Positions 1-5,805 of a stretch of DNA of 5,805 bases are shown here, in pieces. The DNA comes from Anaerolineales bacterium. GTDB lineage: Bacteria; Chloroflexota; Anaerolineae; Anaerolineales; UBA4823. The stretch's first letter is position 1; the number at the start of each line of letters is the position of its first letter. Both the position numbers and the translations under genes were made by a program. The notes beneath the pieces are model-generated. The model was not told where the DNA came from. It searched no databases and saw nothing but the letters and a program-made list of their open reading frames with translations. The stretch covers positions 1-5,805 of the forward strand of contig JAFGBV010000073.1 of assembly GCA_016932955.1 (NCBI GenBank), written 5' to 3'.

Positions 1-1
1 C

Positions 2-1009
2 ACCGCTGGAATCCTGGATAAGACTCAGCAGCCCATTCCCGAGAGCGCCCGCCTGTTTCTAGAGTCGCGGCGTGGTCAGGCGTTGGCAACCTTGAGCAAG
101 GCCTGGCTGCAGAGCGAAGACTTCAACGAGCTGCGCCTGGTGCCTGGTTTGAGCGCCGAGGGAAGCTGGAAAAATGATCCGCTGCATACCCGCCAGGTAC
201 TGCTGGGATTTGTTCGTGATCTGCCTGCCGGTCAGTGGTGGAACCTGGACAGCTTCATCACCGCCATCAAGCAGGAGCAGCCCGATTTTCAGCGCCGCGG
301 AGGCGATTATGATACCTGGTTCATCCGCAGCCTGGCTACGGATGAGTTCCTGCGCGGCTTCGAGCATTGGGATGAGGTTGAGGGCGCGCTGTTGACTTTC
401 TTCATCACCGGTCCGCTCTACTGGCTGGGAATCACCGAACTGGCAGCGCTGCAGGAGAATGGGCGGGTCACCGCTTTTCGCCGTTCAGCCTGGGCTGAGG
501 CGCTCCTGGCAGGTGAAGCGCCTGCAGGTCTGCCTGGCGAAGAGGCGAAATTGATCGCCCGCTCAGATGCGCATCTTCACCTGCCGCGTTTGGCACCGCG
601 CGCCGTGCGCTATCAGGTGGCGCGCTTTTGTGAGTGGGACAAGGAAACGCAGGATGGTTACGATTACCGCCTGACGCCTGCTTCGCTTTCACGCGCCAAG
701 CAGCAAGGGCTGGGGGTGACCCATTTGTTAAGCTTGCTGCGTAAGTACACTGAGGCGCTGCCTCCCAGCCTGGTCAAAGCATTGGAAAGATGGGATGAAC
801 ATGGCAGCGCGGGGCGCATCGAGACGCTGAGCGTGTTGCGCTTCAACTCGCCCGAGGTGCTGCAGGCACTGCGCGGCTCGCGGGCGGCGCGTTTTCTGGG
901 CGAGCCGCTGGGTCCCGCTGCTATTGCGGTGAAAGCTGGCGCTGAGCAGAAAGTGCTGGGGATTCTAGCCGAGCTGGGATACTTGGGGGAGTGCAAGATC
1001 GATCGTTAG
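2..1009 (+). CDS. Helicase-associated (XPB/Ssl2 N-terminal-like) domain protein, C-terminal part, 5' partial
   Basis: The frame is open from base 2 with no stop upstream of the TTG at 83, so the gene almost certainly begins outside the window; that TTG (codon 28 of the visible part) lacks a ribosome binding site. The visible 335 residues end at TAG 1007-1009. Around residues 135-148 is a winged-helix-like segment reading GPLYWLGITEL. From about residue 185 comes a region resembling the helicase-associated domain of XPB/Ssl2-type proteins: a short hydrophobic strand, then RYQVARFCEW, then YRLTPASLSRAKQQG (about 222-236), an L-rich helix, an LPPSLVKALERW helix, a beta hairpin and a final helix ending ELGYLGE. 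No Walker or other helicase motor motifs are visible, so catalysis cannot be claimed. In the family this domain is found in DNA-repair helicases and, in several bacterial phyla, in stand-alone proteins of unknown function. Domain assignment is by pattern recognition; the molecular role is unknown. Confidence 0.6.
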   Translation, partial: TAGILDKTQQPIPESARLFLESRRGQALATLSKAWLQSEDFNELRLVPGLSAEGSWKNDPLHTRQVLLGFVRDLPAGQWWNLDSFITAIKQEQPDFQRRGGDYDTWFIRSLATDEFLRGFEHWDEVEGALLTFFITGPLYWLGITELAALQENGRVTAFRRSAWAEALLAGEAPAGLPGEEAKLIARSDAHLHLPRLAPRAVRYQVARFCEWDKETQDGYDYRLTPASLSRAKQQGLGVTHLLSLLRKYTEALPPSLVKALERWDEHGSAGRIETLSVLRFNSPEVLQALRGSRAARFLGEPLGPAAIAVKAGAEQKVLGILAELGYLGECKIDR

Positions 1010-1037
1010 GTGGTCATACGTCTGCTGACTATCGAAA

Positions 1038-1065
1038 CCGCCCGCCAGCAATTGCTGGCGGGCGG
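1038..1065. terminator. Perfect 28-bp palindrome, likely bidirectional terminator
   Basis: The sequence is an exact inverted repeat with 14-base arms (CCGCCCGCCAGCAA and its complement), centred between 1051 and 1052. As RNA it would form a stem of about 12 GC-rich pairs with an AAUU loop. It lies between the stop of the helicase-associated gene (1009) and the stop of the minus-strand icd gene (1087), which is where a terminator shared by convergent genes is expected. The U-tract is poor: on the minus strand the stem is followed by only TTT, and on the plus strand by CAAATAAATT. It is therefore not a textbook intrinsic terminator, and it may act as a 3'-end stabilising hairpin or be a dispersed palindromic repeat. 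Confidence 0.6.
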
Positions 1066-1086
1066 CAAATAAATTGGTGAAATTCG

Positions 1087-2388
1087 TCAGGCGGTATGGC
1101 GGATGATGGCATCGCCAAATTCTGAGCACTTAAGCTTGGTGGCACCCTCCATCAGGCGGTGGAAATCATAAGTAACCGTCTTGGCGGCGATAGCGCCTTC
1201 CATACCTTTTACGATCAGGTCAGCCGCCTCGTTCCAACCCATGTAGCGGAACATCATCTCACCAGACAGGATGAGCGAGCCTGGATTGACCACGTCCTTG
1301 TCAGCATACTTGGGCGCGGTGCCGTGGGTGGCTTCGAAGACTGCATGCCCGGTGGCATAGTTGATATTACCGCCCGGCGCGATGCCAATACCGCCCACCT
1401 GTGCTGCCAGCGCGTCAGACAGGTAATCGCCATTCAGATTCATTGTGGCGAGCACGTCAAATTCGCGAGCACGGGTGATGGTCTGCTGGAAGACGATGTC
1501 GGCGATGACATCTTTGACCAGCAGCTTTCCGGCTTTGAGGGCAGCATCCTGTTCGGCGTTTGCGGCCTCTTCGCCTTTCTCGTCCACGGTGCGCCCCCAC
1601 TGCGCCCAGGTGTAAACCTGGTCGCCAAATTCGCTTTCAGCCAGCTCATAGCCCCAATTGCGGAAGGCTCCCTCGGTGTATTTCATGATGTTGCCTTTGT
1701 GCACCAGGGTTACGCTCTTACGCTTGTTCTCAAGTGCCCAGCGGATCGCCGCTCGTACCAGGCGGAAGGTACCTTCTTTGGAGACGGGCTTGAGGCCAAA
1801 TCCGGCTGAATCAGGAAAGCGCACCTTGGCGTATTCCGCGGGGAAAGCGTCCTTCAGTAAGGCTCGGAATTTGTCAGCCTCTGGTGTCCCATTCTCAAAC
1901 TCGATACCGGTGTAGATGTCCTCGGTGTTCTCGCGGAAGATGACCATATCAACATATTCGGGGTGCTTGACGGGAGAAGGGACTCCCTGGTAGTAGCGCA
2001 CAGGGCGCAGGCAGACGTATAGGTCGAGGAGTTTACGCAGCGCGACGTTTAAGGAGCGGAAACCGCCGCCGATGGGGGTGGTCAGCGGGCCTTTGATGCC
2101 CACCAAGAACTCTTGAAATGCCTGTACTGTCTCGTCAGGCAGCCAGGAGCCAAATTGGGTGAATGCTTTTTCCCCGGCATAGACTTCCATCCAGGCGATC
2201 TTGCGCTTGCCACCGTAGGCACGTTCCACGACTGCATCAAAAACACGCTGGCTGGCGCGCCAGATATCGCGGCCCGTGCCATCCCCTTCGACAAACGGTA
2301 AGATGGGATGGTCTGGTACATTCAATTTGCCATTCTGGATGGTTATTTTTTCGCCATCTCCGGGTACTTTAACAATCTGATAGGTCAT
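1087..2388 (-). CDS. icd: NADP-dependent isocitrate dehydrogenase
   Basis: Cytosolic TCA-cycle enzyme: isocitrate + NADP+ to 2-oxoglutarate + CO2 + NADPH, normally a homodimer using Mg2+ or Mn2+. Numbering from the first ATG (2394): the substrate loop has R113-S114-L115-N116 with S114 matching E. coli Ser113, then R120, R130 and R154, followed by IFREN and Y161; K233 matches the catalytic Lys230; metal-binding aspartates D299, D323 and D327 match E. coli D283, D307 and D311. HGTAPKY (357-363) and Y409/R413 match the NADP-selecting K344, Y345, Y391 and R395, so NADP is favoured over NAD. Between EFG (about 255-257) and DVIAD (295-299) the protein is 13 residues longer than E. coli Icd and resembles the Bacillus Icd insert (FTWAQY-type). 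I chose the ATG at 2388 (433 residues) because AAGGAGA ends directly against the ATG at 2394 but sits 7 bases from 2388. The gene is monocistronic in view, convergent with the gene at 2-1009 and divergent from the ATPase. Full length, no damage seen. Confidence 0.97.
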   Translation of the reverse strand: MTYQIVKVPGDGEKITIQNGKLNVPDHPILPFVEGDGTGRDIWRASQRVFDAVVERAYGGKRKIAWMEVYAGEKAFTQFGSWLPDETVQAFQEFLVGIKGPLTTPIGGGFRSLNVALRKLLDLYVCLRPVRYYQGVPSPVKHPEYVDMVIFRENTEDIYTGIEFENGTPEADKFRALLKDAFPAEYAKVRFPDSAGFGLKPVSKEGTFRLVRAAIRWALENKRKSVTLVHKGNIMKYTEGAFRNWGYELAESEFGDQVYTWAQWGRTVDEKGEEAANAEQDAALKAGKLLVKDVIADIVFQQTITRAREFDVLATMNLNGDYLSDALAAQVGGIGIAPGGNINYATGHAVFEATHGTAPKYADKDVVNPGSLILSGEMMFRYMGWNEAADLIVKGMEGAIAAKTVTYDFHRLMEGATKLKCSEFGDAIIRHTA

Positions 2389-2394
2389 CTGCAT

Positions 2395-2401
2395 TCTCCT
2401 T
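2395..2401 (-). promoter_or_regulatory. Ribosome binding site of icd, decides the start
   Basis: On the minus strand the sequence reads AAGGAGA-ATG-CAG-ATG. The AGGAG core leaves one base before the first ATG (2394-2392) and seven before the second (2388-2386). Normal spacing is about 5-9 bases, so initiation at 2388 is favoured and the first ATG probably lies in the spacer. Confidence 0.75.
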
Positions 2402-2428
2402 GGCTGGTAAATATTTTTGTTAATGGTT

Positions 2429-2457
2429 AGTATAGCACGGGTAATTAGATGAAAAAA
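2429..2457 (-). promoter_or_regulatory. Predicted sigma70-type promoter for icd (extended -10)
   Basis: On the minus strand 2437-2429 reads TGCTATACT, a TATACT -10 box (five of six to consensus) with an extended TGn motif. At 17-base spacing the -35 position (2457-2452) is TTTTTT, a weak match, as is usual for extended -10 promoters. Transcription would start near 2422, giving a leader of about 33 bases before the ATG at 2388 that includes the ribosome binding site. Prediction from sequence only. Confidence 0.5.
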
Positions 2458-2502
2458 GACTGTAAAAGTTACATATCTCTATAACGTTCAGGAAGAGCGT
2501 CG

Positions 2503-2532
2503 TTCCCCAATCCTGAGAACCTCTGCTATAAT
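2503..2532 (+). promoter_or_regulatory. Predicted sigma70-type promoter for the P-type ATPase (extended -10)
   Basis: TGCTATAAT at 2524-2532 is a consensus TATAAT -10 box with the extended TG one base upstream. The best -35 is a poor TTCCCC at 2503-2508, 18 bases upstream. The start site would fall near 2539-2540, leaving a leader of about 43 bases. That leader contains a tiny hairpin, CCGC-ATT-GCGG, at 2544-2554, and then the ribosome binding site. No transcription-factor operator is convincing. Confidence 0.6.
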
Positions 2533-2571
2533 CCATACCTGAACCGCATTGCGGGAGGGGCAATTCAACCT

Positions 2572-2576
2572 GGGAG
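2572..2576 (+). promoter_or_regulatory. Ribosome binding site of the P-type ATPase
   Basis: GGGAG lies six bases before the ATG at 2583, good spacing for initiation. It supports the chosen start, which also gives a normal cytosolic N-terminus for a P2 ATPase. Confidence 0.7.
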
Positions 2577-2582
2577 AGACTT

Positions 2583-5519
2583 ATGACATTGGAAAAGCAC
2601 ATCGATACTCCTGTAACTGACAAACCCATTGACAACTGGCATGCTTTGAACTCAGAGGAAATATTGCAACAGCTTGCCACACCCTCTGAAAGCGGGTTGA
2701 GCAGCCAGGAGGCGGCACACCGGTTGGAACAGTATGGGCCGAATCAGCTGGAAGAAGCTCCTGGCACAACGTTCTGGCAAATGTTGTACGAGCAGTTCAA
2801 TAATTTTGTGGTGATCATGCTGATCGTAGCATCGGTCATTTCTGCTTTGTTGGGTGATTTTGAAGAGGCAGCCGCCATCCTGGCGATTGTCGTGCTTAAC
2901 GCTACCCTGGGTGTGGTGCAAGAACGGCGTGCTGAACAGGCTCTGGCAGCGCTCAAGAAGCTCGCTGCTCCTGAAGCGCATGTGTTACGGGATGGGCGGC
3001 GGCTGACTGTGCCTGCGCGGGAGCTAGTGCCTGGGGATATTGTCTTGCTTGAGGCGGGCAACTACATTCCGGCTGACCTGCGCCTGCTGGAAGCGGTTAA
3101 CCTGCGCATCGAAGAAGCTGCCCTCACCGGTGAGTCCGTCCCGGTGCAAAAGGATGCCAATATCCGCCTGGAGGCTAATATTCCTCTGGGTGACCGTAAG
3201 AACACCGCTTTCATGGGCACCCTGGTCTCTTATGGACGCGGACGTGGCGTAGTGGTAGGCACCGGTATGCGTACCCAGATCGGCTTGATCGCTGAGATGC
3301 TCCAGTCCGTCGAACGGGAACCGACTCCCTTGCAGCGCCGCCTAGACCAGTTAGGCAAGTCGCTGGGTTGGGCTGCCCTATCGATCTGTGGTCTGGTCTT
3401 TGTTGTTTCCATCCTGCGCAATACCGACTTGAGCCTGATTACCAGCAGTGGGCTGGGAGGGTATCTGACTGCTGCGAAGGAGCAGATCGTTGAGATGTTC
3501 ATGCTGGCGGTCGGGTTGGCTATCGCGGCTGTGCCCGAGGGCCTGCCGGCTGTAGTCACCATCAGCCTGGCGCTGGGGATGCGCGAGATGATCCGCCGCC
3601 ATGCCCTGATCCGCCGCCTTTCCTCGGTGGAAACCTTGGGCTCGACGACGACCATCTGCTCCGATAAAACCGGCACACTGACCCAGAATGAGATGACCGT
3701 CACCCGCTTGTGGGCTGATGGTCGTTTTTTAGACGTGAGTGGTAAAGGCCGCATCCTGGCAGGTGAATTTCAGGAAAATGGCCAAACGATCAATTGGAAT
3801 GATTATAAAGCTCACCAGACGGTCCTCTGGCTGGGAGCGTTGAACAACGATGCTGAGCTGGAAATTTCCGGCGAATCCAACCAGGAACAAACCTATCGCA
3901 TGACCGGCGACCCCACCGAAGGCGCCTTGGTCGTGGCGGCTGCCAAGGCGGGGGTGTTGCCCCGCCCGCTCAACCAGGCTTACCCGCGCGTGCAGGAAGT
4001 GCCCTTCGACTCCGAGCGTAAGCGCATGGTGACTATTCACCACATTCGGGATGCCCACCCGGAGGACTTTTCTCCCTTCTACGAGAGCAGTTGCAACAAT
4101 CAGTATGTGGTTGTTGTTAAGGGAGCTCCAGACATGGTTCTAGACCTGTGTGATATGTACCAGAAACTGGACGACACGCAAATCCCAATCACCGAGGCTG
4201 AACGTATGCGCATCCTGTCTGCCAATGATGCCATGACGCAAAATGCTCTGCGCGTCCTGGGTGTGGCTTACAAGGTCAGCAGTGAAATGCCTGATGTCAG
4301 CGATGTGCAAAAGCTTGAATCTGATTTGATCTATGTCGGTTTGGTCGGTATGATCGACCCGGCTCGCCCTGAAGTCTCCCCTGCTCTGGCCAAAGCCACG
4401 CGTGCCGGTATCCGTACCATCATGATCACCGGTGACTATCCCAAGACAGCACGCGCCATCGCTGAGACAATTGGCCTGTTACGTCCCGGGCACCAGGTGC
4501 TCACAGGCAATGAAATGAATGCCATGAGCGGCGAGGAACTGCGAAAACAGGTTGAATATACTGACGTCTTTGCCCGCGTCTCCCCAGAACACAAGCTGCG
4601 TATTGTCGAAGCGCTCCGTGATAATAGTGAGGTAGTGGCGATGACCGGTGACGGCGTCAACGATGCTCCATCGATCAAGCGTGCCAATATCGGCGTGGCG
4701 ATGGGCATTACCGGTACGGATGTTGCCAAGGAAAGCGCCGACATGGTGCTTACCGATGATAACTATGCCAGCATCGTCTCTGCGGTTGAGCAAGGGCGCA
4801 TCATTTACGACAATATCCGTAAGTTTGTGTTCTTCCTGCTCTCCTCCAATGTGGCTGAGATCATGATCATTTTCCTGGCGACGCTGGCGGGCATGCCGCC
4901 GCCGCTGACGGTCATCCAGCTGCTGTGGTTGAACCTGCTGACGGATGGAGCGCCCGCTTTGGCGCTTGCCATGGAAAAGGGCGATCCGGCAATCATGCAG
5001 CGCAAGCCCCGCCCGACGAACGAGCCGATCGTCAACAAATCAATGCGGCTGGGTATCCTCATCCAGACCATCACGCAGACAGGTGCGGTGCTTACTGCCT
5101 TTGTCGTTGGGCTGATCTGGACGATCAAAGACTTGAACCTCTACCCGGTTGGGGAAAGTATGCTGAAAGTGTTGTTCACCTTCGATTGGGAGAGCATCGA
5201 CGTGCAGACTGCGGAAACAATGGCCTTCGTCACCCTGTCTCTTTGTGAGTTGTTTCGCGCTTACACTGTGCGCTCCGAGCGGGTCTCGGTCTTTAAGCTG
5301 GGCATCTTCTCCAACCGCTACATGCAGTATGCGGTTGGCCTGTCTGTCATCCTGCTGCTGCTGGTTGTCACAATTCCATTCTTGCAGCCCATTTTCAACA
5401 CGCACGTTCCCAATCCACCAGAATGGATTGTTATTCTGCTCCTGGCGCTCATCCCGGCAGTATCTGAGGAGATTACCAAAGCTTACCTGCGCTACCGCGA
5501 TCAGCAGCCGGCGAGATAA
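2583..5519 (+). CDS. P2A-type cation-transporting ATPase, SERCA/PacL-like, probable Ca2+ pump
   Basis: Integral membrane pump of 978 residues, typical P2 length, expected to export Ca2+ from the cytosol in exchange for protons at the cost of ATP. In order: cation-ATPase N-terminal domain (about 18-65); M1-M2 (about 73-112); actuator domain with LTGES (E184 of the dephosphorylation loop); M3 (about 258-278); M4 with AAVPEGLP (E319); phosphorylation motif CSDKTGTLT with D361; nucleotide-binding domain with TGDPTEGA (441-448), F475, K480 and KGAP (K513); hinge DPARPEV and MITGD (614-618); TGDGVND (688-694) for Mg2+; then M5-M10 (about 745-965). Ca2+-ligand equivalents of SERCA are all present: E319 (E309), N756 and E759 (N768, E771), N784, T787 and D788 (N796, T799, D800), and E889 (E908). 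M6 reads NLLTDGAPA, not the MDGPPAQ form of Golgi Ca2+/Mn2+ SPCA pumps. No Na,K-ATPase-type subunit or C-terminal regulatory domain is evident. Ca2+ specificity is inferred; the P-type ATPase assignment is certain. Confidence 0.96.
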   Translation: MTLEKHIDTPVTDKPIDNWHALNSEEILQQLATPSESGLSSQEAAHRLEQYGPNQLEEAPGTTFWQMLYEQFNNFVVIMLIVASVISALLGDFEEAAAILAIVVLNATLGVVQERRAEQALAALKKLAAPEAHVLRDGRRLTVPARELVPGDIVLLEAGNYIPADLRLLEAVNLRIEEAALTGESVPVQKDANIRLEANIPLGDRKNTAFMGTLVSYGRGRGVVVGTGMRTQIGLIAEMLQSVEREPTPLQRRLDQLGKSLGWAALSICGLVFVVSILRNTDLSLITSSGLGGYLTAAKEQIVEMFMLAVGLAIAAVPEGLPAVVTISLALGMREMIRRHALIRRLSSVETLGSTTTICSDKTGTLTQNEMTVTRLWADGRFLDVSGKGRILAGEFQENGQTINWNDYKAHQTVLWLGALNNDAELEISGESNQEQTYRMTGDPTEGALVVAAAKAGVLPRPLNQAYPRVQEVPFDSERKRMVTIHHIRDAHPEDFSPFYESSCNNQYVVVVKGAPDMVLDLCDMYQKLDDTQIPITEAERMRILSANDAMTQNALRVLGVAYKVSSEMPDVSDVQKLESDLIYVGLVGMIDPARPEVSPALAKATRAGIRTIMITGDYPKTARAIAETIGLLRPGHQVLTGNEMNAMSGEELRKQVEYTDVFARVSPEHKLRIVEALRDNSEVVAMTGDGVNDAPSIKRANIGVAMGITGTDVAKESADMVLTDDNYASIVSAVEQGRIIYDNIRKFVFFLLSSNVAEIMIIFLATLAGMPPPLTVIQLLWLNLLTDGAPALALAMEKGDPAIMQRKPRPTNEPIVNKSMRLGILIQTITQTGAVLTAFVVGLIWTIKDLNLYPVGESMLKVLFTFDWESIDVQTAETMAFVTLSLCELFRAYTVRSERVSVFKLGIFSNRYMQYAVGLSVILLLLVVTIPFLQPIFNTHVPNPPEWIVILLLALIPAVSEEITKAYLRYRDQQPAR

Positions 5520-5572
5520 GATGCTTACCGCCCAGACACGGGTTGCTTAAGACCAGGGGCTGGGCTAAATGG

Positions 5573-5580
5573 AAGGAGGA
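5573..5580 (+). promoter_or_regulatory. Strong ribosome binding site of the 3' partial gene
   Basis: AAGGAGGA is a near-full complement of the 16S rRNA 3' end, inside a run of purines at 5571-5583. It leaves 3-4 bases before the ATG at 5584. An in-frame ATG at 5569 lies upstream of this site and has no ribosome binding site of its own, so 5584 is preferred. The 64-base gap before it (5520-5583) shows no strong promoter or terminator, so co-transcription with the ATPase is plausible. Confidence 0.65.
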
Positions 5581-5583
5581 GGG

Positions 5584-5805
5584 ATGGTTCTCCGTGATGA
5601 AATGATGTTTCTGTTCAAGCAGGTGCAGGATTCGCAGCAACCTGTAAACTTGATCAATACCTACCGCGGTTTCCCGATCACCTTCCCTGCAACGCTCATG
5701 GCGGTCGATCAGGGCTACGTCGCCATGAGCGTGCATGAATACCAGGCGGTGGCGATCGCCCTGGAGGGTAAGACGTACATACAAAGCGGCGTTCTCCCGG
5801 AGGTC
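5584..5805 (+). CDS. Probable PilZ-type protein, N-terminal part, 3' partial
   Basis: 74 codons are visible and the frame stays open to the window end. The N-terminus is a short amphipathic helix (MVLRDEMMFLFKQVQ), followed by a beta-rich segment: VNLINTYRGFPITF, then an ATLMAVDQGYVAMSV strand pair, then VHEYQAVAIALEGKTYI and QSGVLPEV. The order 'short helix, polar start, GxPI strand, VHxYQA, leader into a barrel' resembles the N-terminal part of bacterial PilZ-domain proteins that bind cyclic di-GMP. The diagnostic RxxxR and N/DxSxxG motifs would lie beyond the window, so c-di-GMP binding cannot be asserted. It could be an unrelated small beta-barrel protein. It follows the ATPase by 64 bases on the same strand; a functional link is unproven. 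No signal peptide or membrane segment is visible. Confidence 0.45.
   Translation, partial: MVLRDEMMFLFKQVQDSQQPVNLINTYRGFPITFPATLMAVDQGYVAMSVHEYQAVAIALEGKTYIQSGVLPEV

Noticed and set aside
83..85. TTG as the start of the helicase-associated gene
   Set aside because: The frame is open back to base 2 with protein-like sequence, and no ribosome binding site precedes the TTG.
1159..1809. 216-codon plus-strand open frame
   Set aside because: It lies wholly antisense to icd, whose conserved residues explain the sequence fully; it has no ribosome binding site or recognisable family pattern.
2461..2466. TTTACA (minus strand) as the -35 box of icd
   Set aside because: A good hexamer, but 26 bases from the TATACT -10 box and with no acceptable -10 at 16-18 bases.
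2491..2506. GGAA...TTCC imperfect dyad as an operator overlapping the ATPase -35
   Set aside because: Only the outer four and the central pair match; such weak symmetry is expected by chance.
2420..2680. 86-codon minus-strand open frame spanning the icd/ATPase intergenic region
   Set aside because: It overlaps the ATPase start and both predicted promoters, and its product has no protein-family character.
3230..3754. 174-codon minus-strand open frame
   Set aside because: It is antisense to the M3-M4 and phosphorylation region of the ATPase; its content is low-complexity R/S/P/T typical of a shadow frame.
5531..5564. CCCAG...CTGGG inverted repeat as an ATPase terminator
   Set aside because: The arms are five bases with a 24-base loop and no following T-run; too weak to call.

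Overview
The window looks like ordinary chromosomal DNA from a bacterium of moderate-to-high GC content. A Chloroflexota (Anaerolineae-like) source is my best guess. It rests on a stand-alone protein with an XPB/Ssl2-type helicase-associated domain, a Bacillus-like NADP isocitrate dehydrogenase, and a P2A cation pump next to a probable PilZ-type protein. This is inference from family resemblance, not a database result. I see no mobile element, CRISPR array, tRNA or rRNA.

Layout. (1) Bases 2-1009, plus strand: the C-terminal 335 codons of a helicase-associated-domain protein whose start lies upstream of the window. (2) Bases 1010-1086: a short convergent intergenic gap holding a perfect 28-bp GC-rich palindrome, probably a shared bidirectional terminator. 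(3) Bases 1087-2388, minus strand: a complete NADP-dependent isocitrate dehydrogenase (icd), with a Shine-Dalgarno that favours the second of two in-frame ATGs. (4) Bases 2389-2582: a divergent promoter region with two opposed extended -10 elements, TGCTATACT for icd and TGCTATAAT for the pump. (5) Bases 2583-5519, plus strand: a complete 978-residue P2A (SERCA/PacL-like) cation-transporting ATPase. It appears to keep every side chain that forms the two Ca2+ sites of SERCA. (6) Bases 5520-5583: a 64-base gap without a clear terminator, ending in a very strong purine-rich ribosome binding site. (7) Bases 5584-5805, plus strand: the first 74 codons of a protein resembling the N-terminal part of PilZ-domain proteins, cut by the window end.

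How the genes relate. The icd and ATPase genes share a divergent regulatory region but have no evident metabolic link: one is a TCA-cycle enzyme, the other a membrane ion pump. The ATPase and the downstream partial gene may be co-transcribed. I see no convincing new multi-gene system. The most distinctive points are the intact two-site Ca2+ ligand set in a bacterial pump, the Bacillus-type insert in the isocitrate dehydrogenase, the matched divergent extended -10 elements and the perfect palindrome.
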